From Cupriavidus sp. UYMMa02A (GTDB taxonomy: Bacteria > Pseudomonadota > Gammaproteobacteria > Burkholderiales > Burkholderiaceae), in the NCBI GenBank assembly GCA_001725945.1, contig LRMT01000088.1:1-39025 (forward strand): DNA of 39,025 nucleotides. Reading direction: 5' to 3'. The first letter of the stretch is position 1. The number at the start of each line of letters is the position of its first letter. Below are positions 7,261 to 17,743 of the stretch, one piece after another. The position numbers and the translations under genes are program-made. The notes beneath the pieces were generated by a model. The model did not search any database. It had not been told where the DNA came from and was given only the letters and a program-made list of their open reading frames with translations.

Positions 7261-9249
7261 CTAGTGGAGCTGGCGGTAGATCTCCTCGGCGAGGCCGCGC
7301 GATATGCCATCGACGCTGGCAAGCTCGTCGATGCTGGCCGCCATGACGCCGCGCAGGCCGCCGAAGCGGGTCAGCAGCTTCTGGCGCCGGCGCGCGCCCA
7401 CGCCCTCGATTTCCTCCAGGCGCGAGGTGGTGCGCGCTTGGCACGGCGCGCCCGCATCCCGGTAATCGCAAAGCGATGCGCCTCGTCGCGGATCTGCGCG
7501 ACCAGCATCAGCGCGGCACTGCCCTGCCCCAGTTCCAGCGACGGGCGGCCGTCGGCGAACACCAGGGTTTCCAGGCCGACCTTGCGGCCCTCGCCCTTGG
7601 CCACGCCTACCAGCAGGCCGATATCGAGTCCCAGCTCCTCGAACACCTGCCGTGCCACCTCGACCTGCCCCTTGCCGCCATCGATCAGCACCACGTGCGG
7701 CACCGGCGACGATGCCTCGCCGGCAGCGTCAAGCCCGCCATCTTCCTGCATCTGCTCGACCAGCTTCTGATACCGGCGCGTCAGCACCTGGCGCATCGCC
7801 GCGTAGTCGTCGCCCGGCGTAATGTCCTGGATGTTGTAGCGCCGGTACTCGCCGTTCTGCATATCGTGATGATGGAACACGACGCACGACGCCTGCGTGG
7901 CCTCGCCCGCGGTATGGCTGATGTCGAAGCACTCCACACGCATCAGCGCGAGGTCTTCCAGGTCGATCCCGATGGTCTCCGCGAGCGCGCGCGTACGCGC
8001 CTCCTGGCTACCCTGCTCCGCGAGCCGGCGCGCGAGCGCCAGTGCAGCGCCTGCTGTGCCATTTCCAGCCACGCCTTGCGCTGGCCCTGCGGCTGCCGTA
8101 CTAGCGCGATCTTCCGGCCCGCATGGAGCGCCAGGCATCGAGCAATGCCGAATCGTCGGGAACGTGGCTGACGACGATGATTGGCGGCGCTGCCTGATCG
8201 AGATAGTGCTGCGCCATGAAGGCCGACAGCACGCGCGCTGCAATACGCTCCACGCCAGGCAGCCGGGCGTGCGCCGGCTCGTTTTCCGTGCCCTCCTCGC
8301 CGTCGACGCCATCCTCGACAATCATCGCCGCCTCGTCCGCATGCGCCGGGAAATAGGCCTTGTCGCCAAGGTGGCGGCCACCGCGCACCATGGCCAGGTT
8401 GACGCATGCGCGCCCACCCTCAACCGCTACCGCCAGCACGTCGATATCGCGCGCCTGGCCGACTTCCTCGACCGCCTGGCGCTTGAGCACCGTCGACAAC
8501 GCCGCGATCTGGTCGCGCACGCCGGCGGCCTGCTCGAACTCCAGCCGCATGGAATGCTCTTCCATCTTCGACTGCAGGCCTTCGAGCACCTCGGTCTCAC
8601 GTCCCAGCAGGAAGCTCGCCGCGTTGCCGACGTCGCGCGCGTAGTCGGCTTCGCTGATCGCGCCCACGCAAGGTCCCGTGCAGCGGTGAATCTGGTGCAG
8701 CAGGCAGGGCCGCGTCCGGTTGTTGAAGACGGTGTCTTCGCACGTCCGCAGCTGGAACACCTTCTGCAGGATCTGCATGCTTTCGCGCACCGCATAGGCG
8801 CTCGGAAAAGGCCCGAAGTACTGGTGCTTGCGGTCCGTGGCGCCGCGGTAATAGGCCATGCGCGGGAAGCGGTGGCCGGTCAGCTTGAGGAACGGATAGG
8901 ACTTGTCGTCGCGGAACAGGATGTTGTAGCGCGGCGCCAGGGCCTTGATCAGGTTGTTCTCGAGCAGCAGGGCCTCGGCCTCGGTGCGTACCACCGTGGT
9001 TTCGATGCGCACGATCCTCGCCACCATCATCGCAATGCGTGGCGACAGCTGCGTCTTGTTGAAATAGCTCGATACGCGCTTCTTGAGGTCGCGCGCCTTG
9101 CCGACGTACAGCACGTTGCCGGCGCTGTCGAAGTAGCGATACACGCCGGGCAGGCCCGGCAGGCGGGCGATGACCGGCTTGGGGTCGAAGGGTTCTGCAG
9201 GCGCCGGATCAGGCGAGTGAGCGGAAGCGTCTGGAAGCTGGTCGGACAT
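7261..9249 (-). CDS. uvrC: UvrABC system protein C (frame broken three times)
   Basis: Reconstructed length is about 663 residues, normal for UvrC, which makes the 3' and 5' incisions in nucleotide excision repair. The N-terminal GIY-YIG domain is visible ([20 protein letters not shown], residues about 32-51). A UVR region follows, then the RNase H-like domain with [30 protein letters not shown] and DEAHRFAI. The C-terminal tandem helix-hairpin-helix reads [20 protein letters not shown] and [18 protein letters not shown]. Missing bases are needed at about 8130, 8050 and 7437 (AAGG read as AAG), and the three frames advance in order. pgsA lies downstream; earP is divergent. Confidence 0.92.
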
Positions 9250-9298
9250 GAGGAACGGTGACCAAATCGATGCGGCCGGCTCGCGATTCGCGGCGACG

Positions 9299-9322
9299 GC
9301 TCTAAAATCGGAAGTTTAGAGC
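9299..9322. promoter_or_regulatory. Inverted repeat in the uvrC-earP divergent region
   Basis: GCTCTAAA (9299-9306) and TTTAGAGC (9315-9322) are perfect 8-base arms with an 8-base centre. They lie about 50 bases upstream of uvrC and of the earP start. The first arm contains a TAAAAT that could serve as a -10 element. The symmetry suggests a repressor or activator site, but I cannot identify the protein. Confidence 0.4.
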
Positions 9323-9375
9323 AATTCACCGCCCAGCCCGCTTTGCTTGCCACTGACCCCTCATCCGCCGCCCCC

Positions 9376-10537
9376 ATGCCGATCCGCTCCTGGGACATCT
9401 TCTGCACCGTCATCGACAATTTCGGCGACATCGGCGTCTGCTGGCGACTGGCGCGCCAGCTCTCGCAGGAGCATGGGCATGAGGTTCGCCTGTGGGTGGA
9501 CGACCTGCACAGCTTCGCCCGGCTGGCACCGGCACTCGACACGGCAGCGCACCAGCAGCGCCTGTCGGGCGTGGAAATCCGCACATGCGCCCCGGCGGGG
9601 ACGCCGATGACCGCGCGCGCTTTGCCGATCTGGCCGTACATGACGCGGTCATCGAAGCATTTGCCTGTCACCTGCCCGACGCGTTTCTTGCGCGCATGGT
9701 GGCGCGCGGGCGCGCCCCGGCCTGGATCAACCTCGAATACCTGAGCGCCGAGCCCTGGGTGCGCGAGCATCACGGCATGCCCTCGCCCCACCCGCGGCTG
9801 CCGCTGGTCAAGCACTTCTTCTTCCCCGGCTTCGAACGCGGCACCGGCGGCCTGCTGCGCGAGTCGATGCTCGGCGAGCAACAACGTACTTTCCTGGGCG
9901 GCCCGGCCGCGCAGGCCGCCCTGTGGCACAGGCTGCGCGCGACGCCCGATGCCAGCGCGCTGAAGGTCAGCCTGTTTTCGTACCAGAACCCTGCCCTGCC
10001 TGCACTGCTCGAGCAGTGGCGCGACGGCCCGGAGCCGATCCAGTGCCTGATCCCGCAGGGACTGGCCGTTGAGCAGCTTGCCGTCTGGTCCGGCGAAGCT
10101 GCCGTGCCCGGCAAGGTCGTCACGCGCGGCAACCTGCAAGTCAATATCGTGCCGTTCGTGCGTCAGGAGCACTACGACGAATGCTGTGGGCCTGCGACCT
10201 GAACTTCGTGCGTGGCGAAGATTCCTTCGTACGTGCGCAGTGGGCGGCGCGGCCAATGGTGTGGCACATCTATCCGCAGGATGAAGAGGCACACCATGAC
10301 AAGCTCGACGCGTGGCTCGCGCTGTTCAGCCGTAGCGGTGTGGATACCGCAGCGGCGCAGACCTTGACCGATTTCTGGCACGCCTGGAATGCGTACGGCA
10401 ACGCACCTGACTGGGTGGCCCTGCGCAGCAAGCTGCCCATCCTGACCCGCGGCGCGCAGCAATGGCAGGCGCGCCTGCTCGGCCTGGGCGACCTGGCGGC
10501 AAATCTCGTGGCGTTCTGTGAAAATCGGGTAAAATAG
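9376..10537 (+). CDS. earP: EF-P arginine rhamnosyltransferase EarP (frame broken twice)
   Basis: EarP transfers rhamnose from dTDP-rhamnose to Arg32 of elongation factor P. The N-terminus MPIRSWDIFCTVIDNFGDIG followed by VCWRLARQL is the family signature holding the catalytic aspartates. The C-terminal half has RGEDSFVRAQWAARPMVWHI and the YPQ nucleotide-sugar segment. Single missing bases at about 9594 (CCGGGC read as CCGGC) and about 10180 (AAA read as AA) rejoin three frames into about 387 residues, the normal length. An upstream in-frame TTG at 9343 is possible; the ATG at 9376 fits the family better. efp follows 236 bases later. Confidence 0.92.
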
Positions 10538-10773
10538 CGGGTTGATTTGATGGCGACCGGGCCGGGTAACCAAGGCTCCCTGCGACCAGCCGGCGGCGAT
10601 GCAGCGCACGCGCCGTGGAGCGGGAACCTGAGCGAACGCTGAGCACGGGGTCAAGAGCGCGTGGGCATGGGCCCACCAGGCGCTGCCGGCGGCGACAGGC
10701 TGCCCGCACGGCGCCTCCGCCACACCTCGCCATACCAATTTCCGAGACTTTCTTTTTCAGGAAAACAGTTCAG

Positions 10774-11334
10774 ATGAAAATCGCACAGGAACTCCGCGTC
10801 GGCAACGTGTTCATGATGAACGGCGCTCCGATGGTTGTGCAAAAGGCCGAGTACAACAAGTCGGGCCGCAACGCCGCCGTGGTCAAGATGAAGTACAAGA
10901 ACCTGCTCACCGAAGCCCCGGGCGAGTCGGTGTTCAAGGCTGACGACAAGTTCGAAGTCGTGGTGCTCGAGCGCCGCGAATGCACCTACTCGTACTTCGC
11001 CGACCCGATGTACGTGTTCATGGACACCGACTACAACCAGTTCGAAGTCGAGCAGGACAGCATGGGCGACGCGCTGAACTACCTCGAAGACGGCATGGCC
11101 GTGGAAGTGGTGTTCTACAACGAGAAGGCCATTTCGGTCGAAATGCCGACCACGCTGGTGCGCGAAATCGTCTACACCGAGCCGGCCGTCAAGGGTGACA
11201 CCTCGTCGGGCAAGGTGCTGAAGGGCGCCAAGATCAACACCGGCTTCGAACTGCAGGTGCCGCTGTTCTGCAACATCGGCGACAAGATCGAAATCGACAC
11301 GCGTACCGGCGAATACCGCAGCCGCGCCAACTGA
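10774..11334 (+). CDS. efp: Elongation factor P
   Basis: 186 residues, intact, the normal length. EF-P rescues ribosomes stalled at polyproline. The N-terminal KOW-like domain carries the loop NKSGRNA, in which Arg32 is the residue rhamnosylated in species that have EarP. Two OB domains follow, ending with the signature [20 protein letters not shown] and [13 protein letters not shown]. The start [11 protein letters not shown] is standard. Arg32 instead of Lys, with earP directly upstream, assigns the rhamnose pathway rather than the EpmA/B lysyl pathway. A T-rich terminator follows. Confidence 0.97.
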   Translation: MKIAQELRVGNVFMMNGAPMVVQKAEYNKSGRNAAVVKMKYKNLLTEAPGESVFKADDKFEVVVLERRECTYSYFADPMYVFMDTDYNQFEVEQDSMGDALNYLEDGMAVEVVFYNEKAISVEMPTTLVREIVYTEPAVKGDTSSGKVLKGAKINTGFELQVPLFCNIGDKIEIDTRTGEYRSRAN

Positions 11335-11377
11335 GCGCACGGCTCGCTCCGCCAGCATGGCGGGGCCGGTAACGAAG

Positions 11378-11405
11378 AAAGGCAGCCTCGGCTGCCTTTT
11401 TTTAT
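11378..11405 (+). terminator. Rho-independent terminator after efp
   Basis: AAAGGCAGCC-TC-GGCTGCCTTT with a following TTTTATTTT run, 43 bases after the efp stop and just before the convergent nagZ stop. The inner pairs will open to give a workable loop. Confidence 0.88.
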
Positions 11406-11430
11406 TTTCTGAGGGAAAACCGTCGCCCGT

Positions 11431-12480
11431 TCAGGCGATCAGTTCATGGTCCCTCAGCAGGCGCAGCGCGGCACGGTATTCGGCCTCCTGTTGCAGCTTG
11501 TTCCAGTCGAGCGGCTTGCGGCGCGCGAACAGCTTGCGGATGCGGCGCTGCGAAGTCTTGTCGATACTCGCGTCGAGTTCCGTCAGCAACTGGTCGGCAC
11601 GCTCGGGGTGATTGCAGATCAGCACCATGTCACAGCCAGCGGCCAGCGCGGCGCGCGCGGCTTGCGTGACATTGCCCGCCACGCTCGCCCCTTCCATGCT
11701 CAGGTCGTCGCTGAAGATCACGCCTTCGAAGCCGAGCTGCGTGCGCAGGATATCCTGCAGCCAGAAGCGCGAGAAGCCGGCCGGGTTCGGGTCGACCTTC
11801 GGGTAGATCACGTGCGCCGGCATGACCGACGACAGCGACAGGCCCATCCAGTCGTACGGACGTGCATCCTGCGATTGGATCTCCTCGAGGGGACGCTCAT
11901 CCACGGGAATCGCGACATGCGAATCCGCTTCGACATAGCCGTGACCGGGGAAATGCTTGCCGCAGTTGCTCATGCCCGCGAGCAGCAGGCCATGGTTCAG
12001 CTGGCCCGCCAGCATGCTGACCACGCGGGGATCGGCATGGAAGGCGCGGTCACCAATCACGGCGCTGCGGCCATAGTCGAGATCCAGCACCGGCGTGAAG
12101 CTCAGGTCGATATCGCACGCACGCAGTTCCGCGGCTAGCACGTAGCCGCAGCTCACCGCCACCTTGGTGGCAGCCAGCACGTCGCGGTCCCACAGCTCGC
12201 CGAGCTTGCGCATCGCAGGCAGATGCGTGAAGCCATCGGTCTTGCAGCGCTGCACGCGGCCGCCTTCGTGGTCGATGCAGATCAGCACGTCTTCGCGCAC
12301 TGCGCGAATGGCGCGCGTCAGTGCCAGCAACTGGGCACGCGATTCGAAATTGCGCGCGAACAGGATCACGCCGCCGGTCAGGGGGTGTGCAATGCGGCGC
12401 GCGTCTTCGGCGTCGAGTTGCTTGCCGACGACGTCGAGTACCACGGGTCCCGGCCGCTTGCCGGAAAGCTTCTTGGTCAT
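11431..12480 (-). CDS. nagZ: Beta-N-acetylhexosaminidase NagZ
   Basis: 349 residues, intact, glycoside hydrolase family 3. It is a cytoplasmic enzyme that removes GlcNAc from anhydromuropeptides during cell-wall recycling. Landmarks are LICIDHEGGRVQR (substrate loop), GKHFPGHGYVEADSH (the His-containing mobile loop that acts as general acid/base) and GVIFSDDLSMEGA (catalytic Asp nucleophile). The ATG probably overlaps the acpS stop, making it the last gene of the rpoE-to-nagZ run. In many species its product pool signals to AmpR, but no AmpR is in this window. Confidence 0.94.
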   Translation of the reverse strand: MTKKLSGKRPGPVVLDVVGKQLDAEDARRIAHPLTGGVILFARNFESRAQLLALTRAIRAVREDVLICIDHEGGRVQRCKTDGFTHLPAMRKLGELWDRDVLAATKVAVSCGYVLAAELRACDIDLSFTPVLDLDYGRSAVIGDRAFHADPRVVSMLAGQLNHGLLLAGMSNCGKHFPGHGYVEADSHVAIPVDERPLEEIQSQDARPYDWMGLSLSSVMPAHVIYPKVDPNPAGFSRFWLQDILRTQLGFEGVIFSDDLSMEGASVAGNVTQAARAALAAGCDMVLICNHPERADQLLTELDASIDKTSQRRIRKLFARRKPLDWNKLQQEAEYRAALRLLRDHELIA

Positions 12481-12914
12481 GGAATTTTTTCGAGGCTAGG
12501 CTGGGTTTGCGGGACGCGGCGGGGCCGCCCCGTTCTGCGATTGCAAAGGCAACCGCGTAGTCATGTTCATCACTGACACTGACACGCACGGTGATGCCGC
12601 GTTCCGCCATCACTGTGCAAGTTCGCCATGACAGATCGGCGTGGGCTCGCCGGACGCAGGTTCATCAGCTCCATCGCGCGCCAGGTCATCGGCCAGCGCA
12701 TGCCGAGGCCGATCGCCTTGGAGAAGGCCTCCTTGGCGGCAAAGCGCGTCGCCAGGAAGGCCAGGCCGCGCCGCTCGGAGCGCGCCTTGCGCGCGTGGTA
12801 CTTGGCCAGTTCATCGGGCCCGAGCACCTTCTCGGCGAAACGGCCGCGCGTGCGCTCCATCACGCCCTGCACGCGCGCGATCTCGATGATGTCGGTGCCG
12901 ACGCCGTAGATCAC
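12477..12914 (-). CDS. acpS: Holo-[acyl-carrier-protein] synthase (frame broken two to three times)
   Basis: AcpS attaches phosphopantetheine from CoA to the serine of ACP. The N-terminus [15 protein letters not shown] contains the metal-binding Asp, and [15 protein letters not shown] is the second signature with Glu and Lys. The C-terminal strand [20 protein letters not shown] is in another frame. Missing bases at about 12654 (restoring [17 protein letters not shown]) and about 12611 (restoring WMAERG) join them. The exact end is unclear: one more -1 near 12530 gives a stop overlapping the nagZ ATG, while TAG at 12498 would need two. The start overlaps the pdxJ stop by 4 bases (ATGA). The target acpP lies 13 kb away. 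Confidence 0.85.
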
Positions 12915-13693
12915 GCCGGCTTGCCTGCGGTCGGGTAGCGGGTGCCGAGGCGCGCGGCGACCATGATGGCCTTCATTTCGCGCACGGCGTTCTGCCAGCC
13001 GACGAACACCGCATGCGCGACGATCGCGTGGCCGATGTTGAGTTCCTTGATGCCTGGCAGCGCGGCAATCGGCTGCACGTTCGTGTAGTGCAGGCCGTGG
13101 CCCGCGTTCACGATCAGGCCGTGGCGGATGCCGTCGTCGACGCCATCGGCAACGCGGCGGAATTCAATGGCCTGCTCGTCCGGCGTATGCGCATCGGCAT
13201 AGCGTCCGGTATGCAGTTCGATCACGGGTGCACCGCAGGCTGCAGCCGCGGCGATCTGGTCGGCATCGGCATCGATGAACAACGATACGCGGATACCGGC
13301 AGCGGCGAGCTGCTTGCAAGCGGCACTGACTTGTTCAAAGCGGCCAGCCACGTCGAGCCCACCCTCGGTCGTCACCTCCTCGCGCCGCTCGGGAACCAGG
13401 CACACGTCCTGCGGCCGGATCTCGCAGGCGATATCGAGCATCTCCTGCGTGATCGCGCATTCCAGGTTCATGCGCGTGGCGAGCTGCGGGCGCAACGCGC
13501 GCACATCGGCGTCGCGAATGTGGCGGCGGTCTTCGCGCAAGTGCAGCGTGATCAGGTCCGCGCCGGCCTCTTCGGCCTGCAGTGCCGCCTGGATCGGATC
13601 GGGATACACCGTGCCGCGCGCATTGCGCAGCGTGGCGACGTGGTCGATGTTGATGCCGAGGTCGATGACGCCCGGATTTGCGTGGAAGATCAT
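12911..13693 (-). CDS. pdxJ: Pyridoxine 5'-phosphate synthase
   Basis: 260 residues, intact. PdxJ condenses 3-amino-2-oxopropyl phosphate with deoxyxylulose 5-phosphate to pyridoxine phosphate, the last ring-forming step of the DXP-dependent vitamin B6 route. It is a TIM barrel with the signature [54 protein letters not shown] and [12 protein letters not shown]. It sits between recO and acpS, the classical recO-pdxJ-acpS order, and overlaps acpS by 4 bases. Confidence 0.95.
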   Translation of the reverse strand: MIFHANPGVIDLGINIDHVATLRNARGTVYPDPIQAALQAEEAGADLITLHLREDRRHIRDADVRALRPQLATRMNLECAITQEMLDIACEIRPQDVCLVPERREEVTTEGGLDVAGRFEQVSAACKQLAAAGIRVSLFIDADADQIAAAAACGAPVIELHTGRYADAHTPDEQAIEFRRVADGVDDGIRHGLIVNAGHGLHYTNVQPIAALPGIKELNIGHAIVAHAVFVGWQNAVREMKAIMVAARLGTRYPTAGKPA

Positions 13694-13730
13694 GCGTGCG
13701 GAATCAGCAATGGGCCGGCAGCCCGGTGGA

Positions 13731-14606
13731 TCAGAGATAGTGCAGGTCGATCAGGATCTGCCGCGTCTTGAGCGGCGCTCCCTGCAAATAATAATGCAGA
13801 AGGAAGCGCATCAGCGCGCGGCTTTGCAGCGCGGTCTGCGCACGGCCGTAGTCGTCCTGCGACATGTCGAGCAATGTCTGCCCCGACACCACGGGCCACG
13901 ACGACGGATCGCTCGGCTGGGCCCGGCGCACGCCGCGCTCGGGCTGGTAGACATAGTCCAGGCCGGGCTGCACGCGCTCCCCGGTGCTCAGGCATTGGTC
14001 GAAGGCCACGGCAAAGCCGGTTTCCTGCAGCAGCACGCGTTCGAAGCTGCGCAGGACCAGGCCGGCGGCCTCTCCGTGCGCGAGGCGCGTGAGCGTGGCC
14101 ATGTAGTGCCGGAACAGGGCCGGATGGCCATCTTCGCGCGGACAGAACCGCATCACCAGTTCGTTGAGGTAGAACGCGGACAGCAGCGCATCGCCGGCCA
14201 GCGGCGGCATGCCGCCAACCCATTCGGCGCGCGTCAGCGTCTTGACCTCGCCACGGCCGCTCCAGGACAGCGAAATCGGATGAAAGTGCTGCAGTACCGG
14301 ACGCAATGCCGAATGCGGGCGCTTGGCCCCCTTGGCGACCATCGACAGGCGCCCGTGTTCGCGGGTAAAGACGTCGAGGATCAGGCTGGTCTCGCGATAC
14401 GGCCACGCGTGCAGCACGAAGCCAGGCTGGTCCGACACGCGAGTTTCGCTGCGCGCCGGCACGATGCGCATGGCGCGGTCCATCATCGCCCGGCCCGCGG
14501 CATCGGCCATGCCGGGCAGCGCGCGGCTGTCCAGCAGTTCCGCGGCCTCATCTACCACCGGATCGGCGCGGCGACCCTTGGCAGGCCCGCGCGCGAGGTC
14601 AGGCAT
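13731..14606 (-). CDS. recO: DNA repair protein RecO
   Basis: 291 residues from the ATG at 14606, five bases after the era stop. A longer open frame upstream overlaps era and is not used. RecO mediates RecA loading in the RecFOR gap-repair pathway. The N-terminal OB fold shows [20 protein letters not shown] and [17 protein letters not shown], typical of the family, preceded by about 50 residues of poorly conserved extension. The helical C-terminal part ends [15 protein letters not shown]. The frame is intact. It lies in the rnc-era-recO-pdxJ order found across proteobacteria. Confidence 0.9.
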   Translation of the reverse strand: MPDLARGPAKGRRADPVVDEAAELLDSRALPGMADAAGRAMMDRAMRIVPARSETRVSDQPGFVLHAWPYRETSLILDVFTREHGRLSMVAKGAKRPHSALRPVLQHFHPISLSWSGRGEVKTLTRAEWVGGMPPLAGDALLSAFYLNELVMRFCPREDGHPALFRHYMATLTRLAHGEAAGLVLRSFERVLLQETGFAVAFDQCLSTGERVQPGLDYVYQPERGVRRAQPSDPSSWPVVSGQTLLDMSQDDYGRAQTALQSRALMRFLLHYYLQGAPLKTRQILIDLHYL

Positions 14607-14611
14607 TTTGC

Positions 14612-15546
14612 TCACTCGTAGCCGTAGGCGCGCAGTCCGGCTTCGTTGTCGGCCCAGCCGCTCTTCACCTTGATCCACATTTCCAGGTAGACCTTGCCGT
14701 CGAAGAGCTTTTCCATGTCGAGGCGCGCTCGGTGGAGATCTGCTTGAGCTTGCTGCCCTTGTTGCCGATGATCATGGCCTTGTGCGCGTCGCGCTCGACC
14801 AGGATCGTGGCAAACACGCGGCGCAGGCGCCCTTCCGTCTCGAACTTGTCGATGATGACTGTGCTCGTGTACGGCAGTTCATCGCCGGTCCAGCGGAACA
14901 CCTTCTCGCGGATGATCTCCGAAGCCAGGAAGCGCTCGCTGCGGTCGGTCATCGCATCCGCGTCATACATCGGCTCGCCTTCCGGCAGGTAGGGCCGGAT
15001 GATCTCGAACAGGCGCGCGATATGGTCGCGCGTCTTGGCCGACATCGGTACCACTTCGCGGAACGGGAACAGCTGGCCCATCTTTTCCAGGAAGGGCATC
15101 ATCACCCCGGCGCGGTCGTCCGTCACGCGGTCGAGCTTGTTGGTCACCAGCAGCACGGGCGTGTTCTTCGGCAGCAGCGCCAGCACCTTTTCGTCGTCGG
15201 CGCCGTAATAGCCGGCTTCCACGACGAACAGCACCAGGTCCACCGACGACAGCGTGGACGTGACCGCGCGATTGAGCGAGCGGTTCAGCGCACTGGCATG
15301 GCGGGTCTGGAAACCTGGCGTGTCGACGAAGACATACTGCGCGTCATCGGTCGTCTGGATGCCGACGAGGCGGTGGCGCGTGGTCTGCGCCTTGCGCGAC
15401 GTGATGCTGATCTTCTGGCCGACCAGCGCATTCATCAGCGTGGACTTGCCGACATTGGGGCGGCCGACAATGGCCACGGTGCCGCAGCGAAACGCCTTGG
15501 CTTGGGTATCCGCAGCGGGCTGCTGCGGATCATTGGATTCGGTCAT
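14612..15546 (-). CDS. era: GTPase Era (frame broken once)
   Basis: An essential GTPase that binds 16S rRNA near its 3' end during 30S assembly. G1 is GRPNVGKST (residues about 28-36), G3 DTPGF, G4 NKLD and G5 SAK, with a C-terminal KH domain beginning near [17 protein letters not shown]. The frame breaks at about 14728; one extra base (GAGGCGCGC instead of GAGCGCGC on the coding strand) restores [20 protein letters not shown] and the end LRAYGYE, 311 residues. The stop is five bases before recO, and the ATG overlaps the rnc stop. An essential gene broken in the KH domain argues for sequence error. Confidence 0.94.
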
Positions 15547-16313
15547 TCCTTCAACCTGAGAGACAACTGTGGGTCCGGTGGCACCGCCTGCTTGCGGGTC
15601 TTGCCGGTGCGCTCGGCCCGGCTGCGCTTGAGCAGCTGCGGCACGAGCTTCTGGACTTCATCGAGCGCCAGCTTGGCCGCCGCCTGCTCCGCCGCGCGGC
15701 GCGAGGCGCCGGTGCCGAACACCCGGACTTCCAGTTTAGGCACCATGCACTCGACTTCAAACTGCTGGCTGTGCGCGGCGCCGTGGGTGGCGATTACGTT
15801 ATATTGAGGCAGGGCGATCTTGTGGCCCTGCAGGTACTCTTGAAGCAGCGTCTTGGCGTCCTTGCCGAGCGTGCGCGGATCGACCTGCTCGAGGATGGGG
15901 ATATACAGCTTGCGAATCAGCGTGCGCGCGGACTCGAAGCCGGAATCGAGGAACACCGCGCCGACAATGGCTTCGAGCGCATCGGCAAGGATCGACGGAC
16001 GGCGGAAACCGCCGCTTTTCAGCTCGCCCTCGCCCAGGCGCAGTACATCCGACAATTGCAGCATCTGGGCGATCTCGTACAACGCCTGCTGCTTGACCAG
16101 GTTGGCGCGCACGCGCGACAGGTCGCCTTCATCGAGCTTGCCGAACATGCCGAACAGCATGTCCGCCACAGCGCAGTTCAGCACCGAATCGCCCAAAAAT
16201 TCGAGGCGTTCGTTGTGCTGGGCGCTGTGGCTGCGGTGCGTCAGCGCCTGCTGCAGCAACTCAGGCTTGCTGAAACGGTAGCCGAGACGTTGCTGCAAGG
16301 CGTCGAGGTTCAT
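15543..16313 (-). CDS. rnc: Ribonuclease III
   Basis: 256 residues, intact. A double-strand-specific endonuclease for rRNA and mRNA processing. The signature [12 protein letters not shown] is at residues about 34-45, with the second acidic cluster in [13 protein letters not shown]. The C-terminal dsRNA-binding domain (about 155-225) ends [15 protein letters not shown] basic tail of about 25 residues follows. The start [14 protein letters not shown] is standard. The stop overlaps the era start by 4 bases, so translational coupling is likely, and the DUF4845 gene ends just upstream. Confidence 0.95.
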   Translation of the reverse strand: MNLDALQQRLGYRFSKPELLQQALTHRSHSAQHNERLEFLGDSVLNCAVADMLFGMFGKLDEGDLSRVRANLVKQQALYEIAQMLQLSDVLRLGEGELKSGGFRRPSILADALEAIVGAVFLDSGFESARTLIRKLYIPILEQVDPRTLGKDAKTLLQEYLQGHKIALPQYNVIATHGAAHSQQFEVECMVPKLEVRVFGTGASRRAAEQAAAKLALDEVQKLVPQLLKRSRAERTGKTRKQAVPPDPQLSLRLKE

Positions 16314-16314
16314 A

Positions 16315-16701
16315 TCAGTGCTGCGTTCCCGAATAGGTAATCATTAAGCTCAGTGGACCGTAGACGGGAACTTCGGTCCGGTAGGCAAAATCGACCGACT
16401 GGATCGTCCCGTTCTCGTCTTCGCGGATCTGGAGGTCTTCTCCCTTCACCGCGGCAATCCGGTCGATGGTTGCCTGTTTGTCAAAATATTCCACCACCTC
16501 GCGCTTGCTGGTGGCTCTCTGCTTTGCGTAACTTGCTGCCCGCTTGACCGAAAAATACTCGGTCAGGCTCGGTATCGCCCTGAGCGCCGGCAACGCTATG
16601 CCAATCACGAACACGATCACGATCAGCAGCGACCAAAGGGAAAATCCCCTCGCCCGCCGCCGGCCGGAGCTGCCCCGCTCCCATTGACCCATCTGACCCA
16701 T
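16315..16701 (-). CDS. DUF4845 single-pass membrane protein
   Basis: 128 residues, intact. The short basic N-terminus with [20 protein letters not shown] (residues about 19-38) looks like a type IV pilin-type hydrophobic N-terminus. A soluble domain of about 90 residues follows, with [22 protein letters not shown] and [19 protein letters not shown]. This matches DUF4845 proteins, which are regularly encoded between lepB and rnc in betaproteobacteria. The function is unknown. The pilin-like segment beside signal peptidase I may mean only membrane anchoring. The stop is directly adjacent to the rnc start. Confidence 0.8.
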   Translation of the reverse strand: MGQMGQWERGSSGRRRARGFSLWSLLIVIVFVIGIALPALRAIPSLTEYFSVKRAASYAKQRATSKREVVEYFDKQATIDRIAAVKGEDLQIREDENGTIQSVDFAYRTEVPVYGPLSLMITYSGTQH

Positions 16702-16749
16702 TTGCGCTTCCCTCTTTCTAGTTGAGTGTTCTTGCGCCGCGCAGGTGCG

Positions 16750-17651
16750 TTATTTGAATGACCCGACGCGTCCGAAATTGCCGAGATTCATCCAGATCAC
16801 GAACGCCTTGCCCACGATATTCTCGTCCGGCACGAATCCCCAGTAACGGGAATCCAGGCTGTTATCGCGATTGTCACCCATCACGAAATAGTGACCCGCA
16901 GGCACCTTGCAGGTTACGCCCTGCTGATTGTAAGTGCAGTTTTCCCGGAACGGGAAATCCGGATCGCGCCCGCTACAAATGCCGGCCGGTCCACATCATT
17001 GAGAATGCCATGCTCCACGCCACCGGGCAGTTTCTCTCGGAAATGCTTGGAATACGCCAGGCGCTCCTCATCCAGATAATCGGGCAGCGGCGTGTAATCA
17101 GCCGGCTTGCCATTGATGGTGAGGTGCTTGTTCGAATACTGCACCACATCGCCAGGCACGCCGATCACGCGCTTGATGTAGTCGAGCGACGGGTCTTTCG
17201 GATAACGGAACACCATGACGTCGCCGCGCTGTGGCTCGCCGACATCGACGATCTTCTTGTTCACGACCGGCAGGCGAATGCCGTAGTCGTACTTGTTGAC
17301 CAGGATGAAATCGCCGATCAGCAATGTGGGAATCATCGAGCCGGACGGGATCTTGAATGGCTCGACTACGAAAGAACGCAGCACGAACACAGCCAGGATC
17401 ACCGGAAAGAAGCTGGCCGAATATTCAAGCCACCACGGCTGGCGCAGCTTTTCCTCGGCCAGGCGCTTGCGCGTCGAATCGATCTCGCCGGACCCGAAAC
17501 GGCTCTGCTGCAGGTCAGACTGGCGCGAATCGAATTCGGCAAGCGCCAGGCGCGCCGAAGCGCGCCGCTGCCGTTCGAATACAAGCTTGTCCGCGATCCA
17601 CGCGATACCTGTAATCACCACCAGCACAAAAAGGATCAGTGCAAAATTCAT
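16750..17651 (-). CDS. lepB: Signal peptidase I LepB (frame broken once)
   Basis: An essential inner-membrane serine protease that removes Sec and Tat signal peptides. Two membrane segments are visible (residues about 4-22 and 81-97). The active site has Ser105 in [10 protein letters not shown] and Lys160 in [12 protein letters not shown]. The frame breaks at about 16965; one extra base (GCGGAT instead of GCGAT) restores [18 protein letters not shown] and box [18 protein letters not shown], about 300 residues. lepA lies 92 bases upstream and DUF4845 48 bases downstream on the same strand. The conserved lepA-lepB-rnc order supports a shared transcript. Confidence 0.94.
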
Positions 17652-17743
17652 GACGGCTTCTGGTTTTTGGATGTCTTGCTACAGCCTCTTCTACTACCGC
17701 CGCGCCACCGGCGCGGCGGTCCCGTTCCTGTTCGCGAAACTGT

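Noticed and set aside
7261..9249. uvrC, earP, era, lepB, mucD, plsX and others as real pseudogenes
   Set aside because: Every lesion is a single missing base, the remaining protein sequence is fully conserved, and several of these genes are essential.
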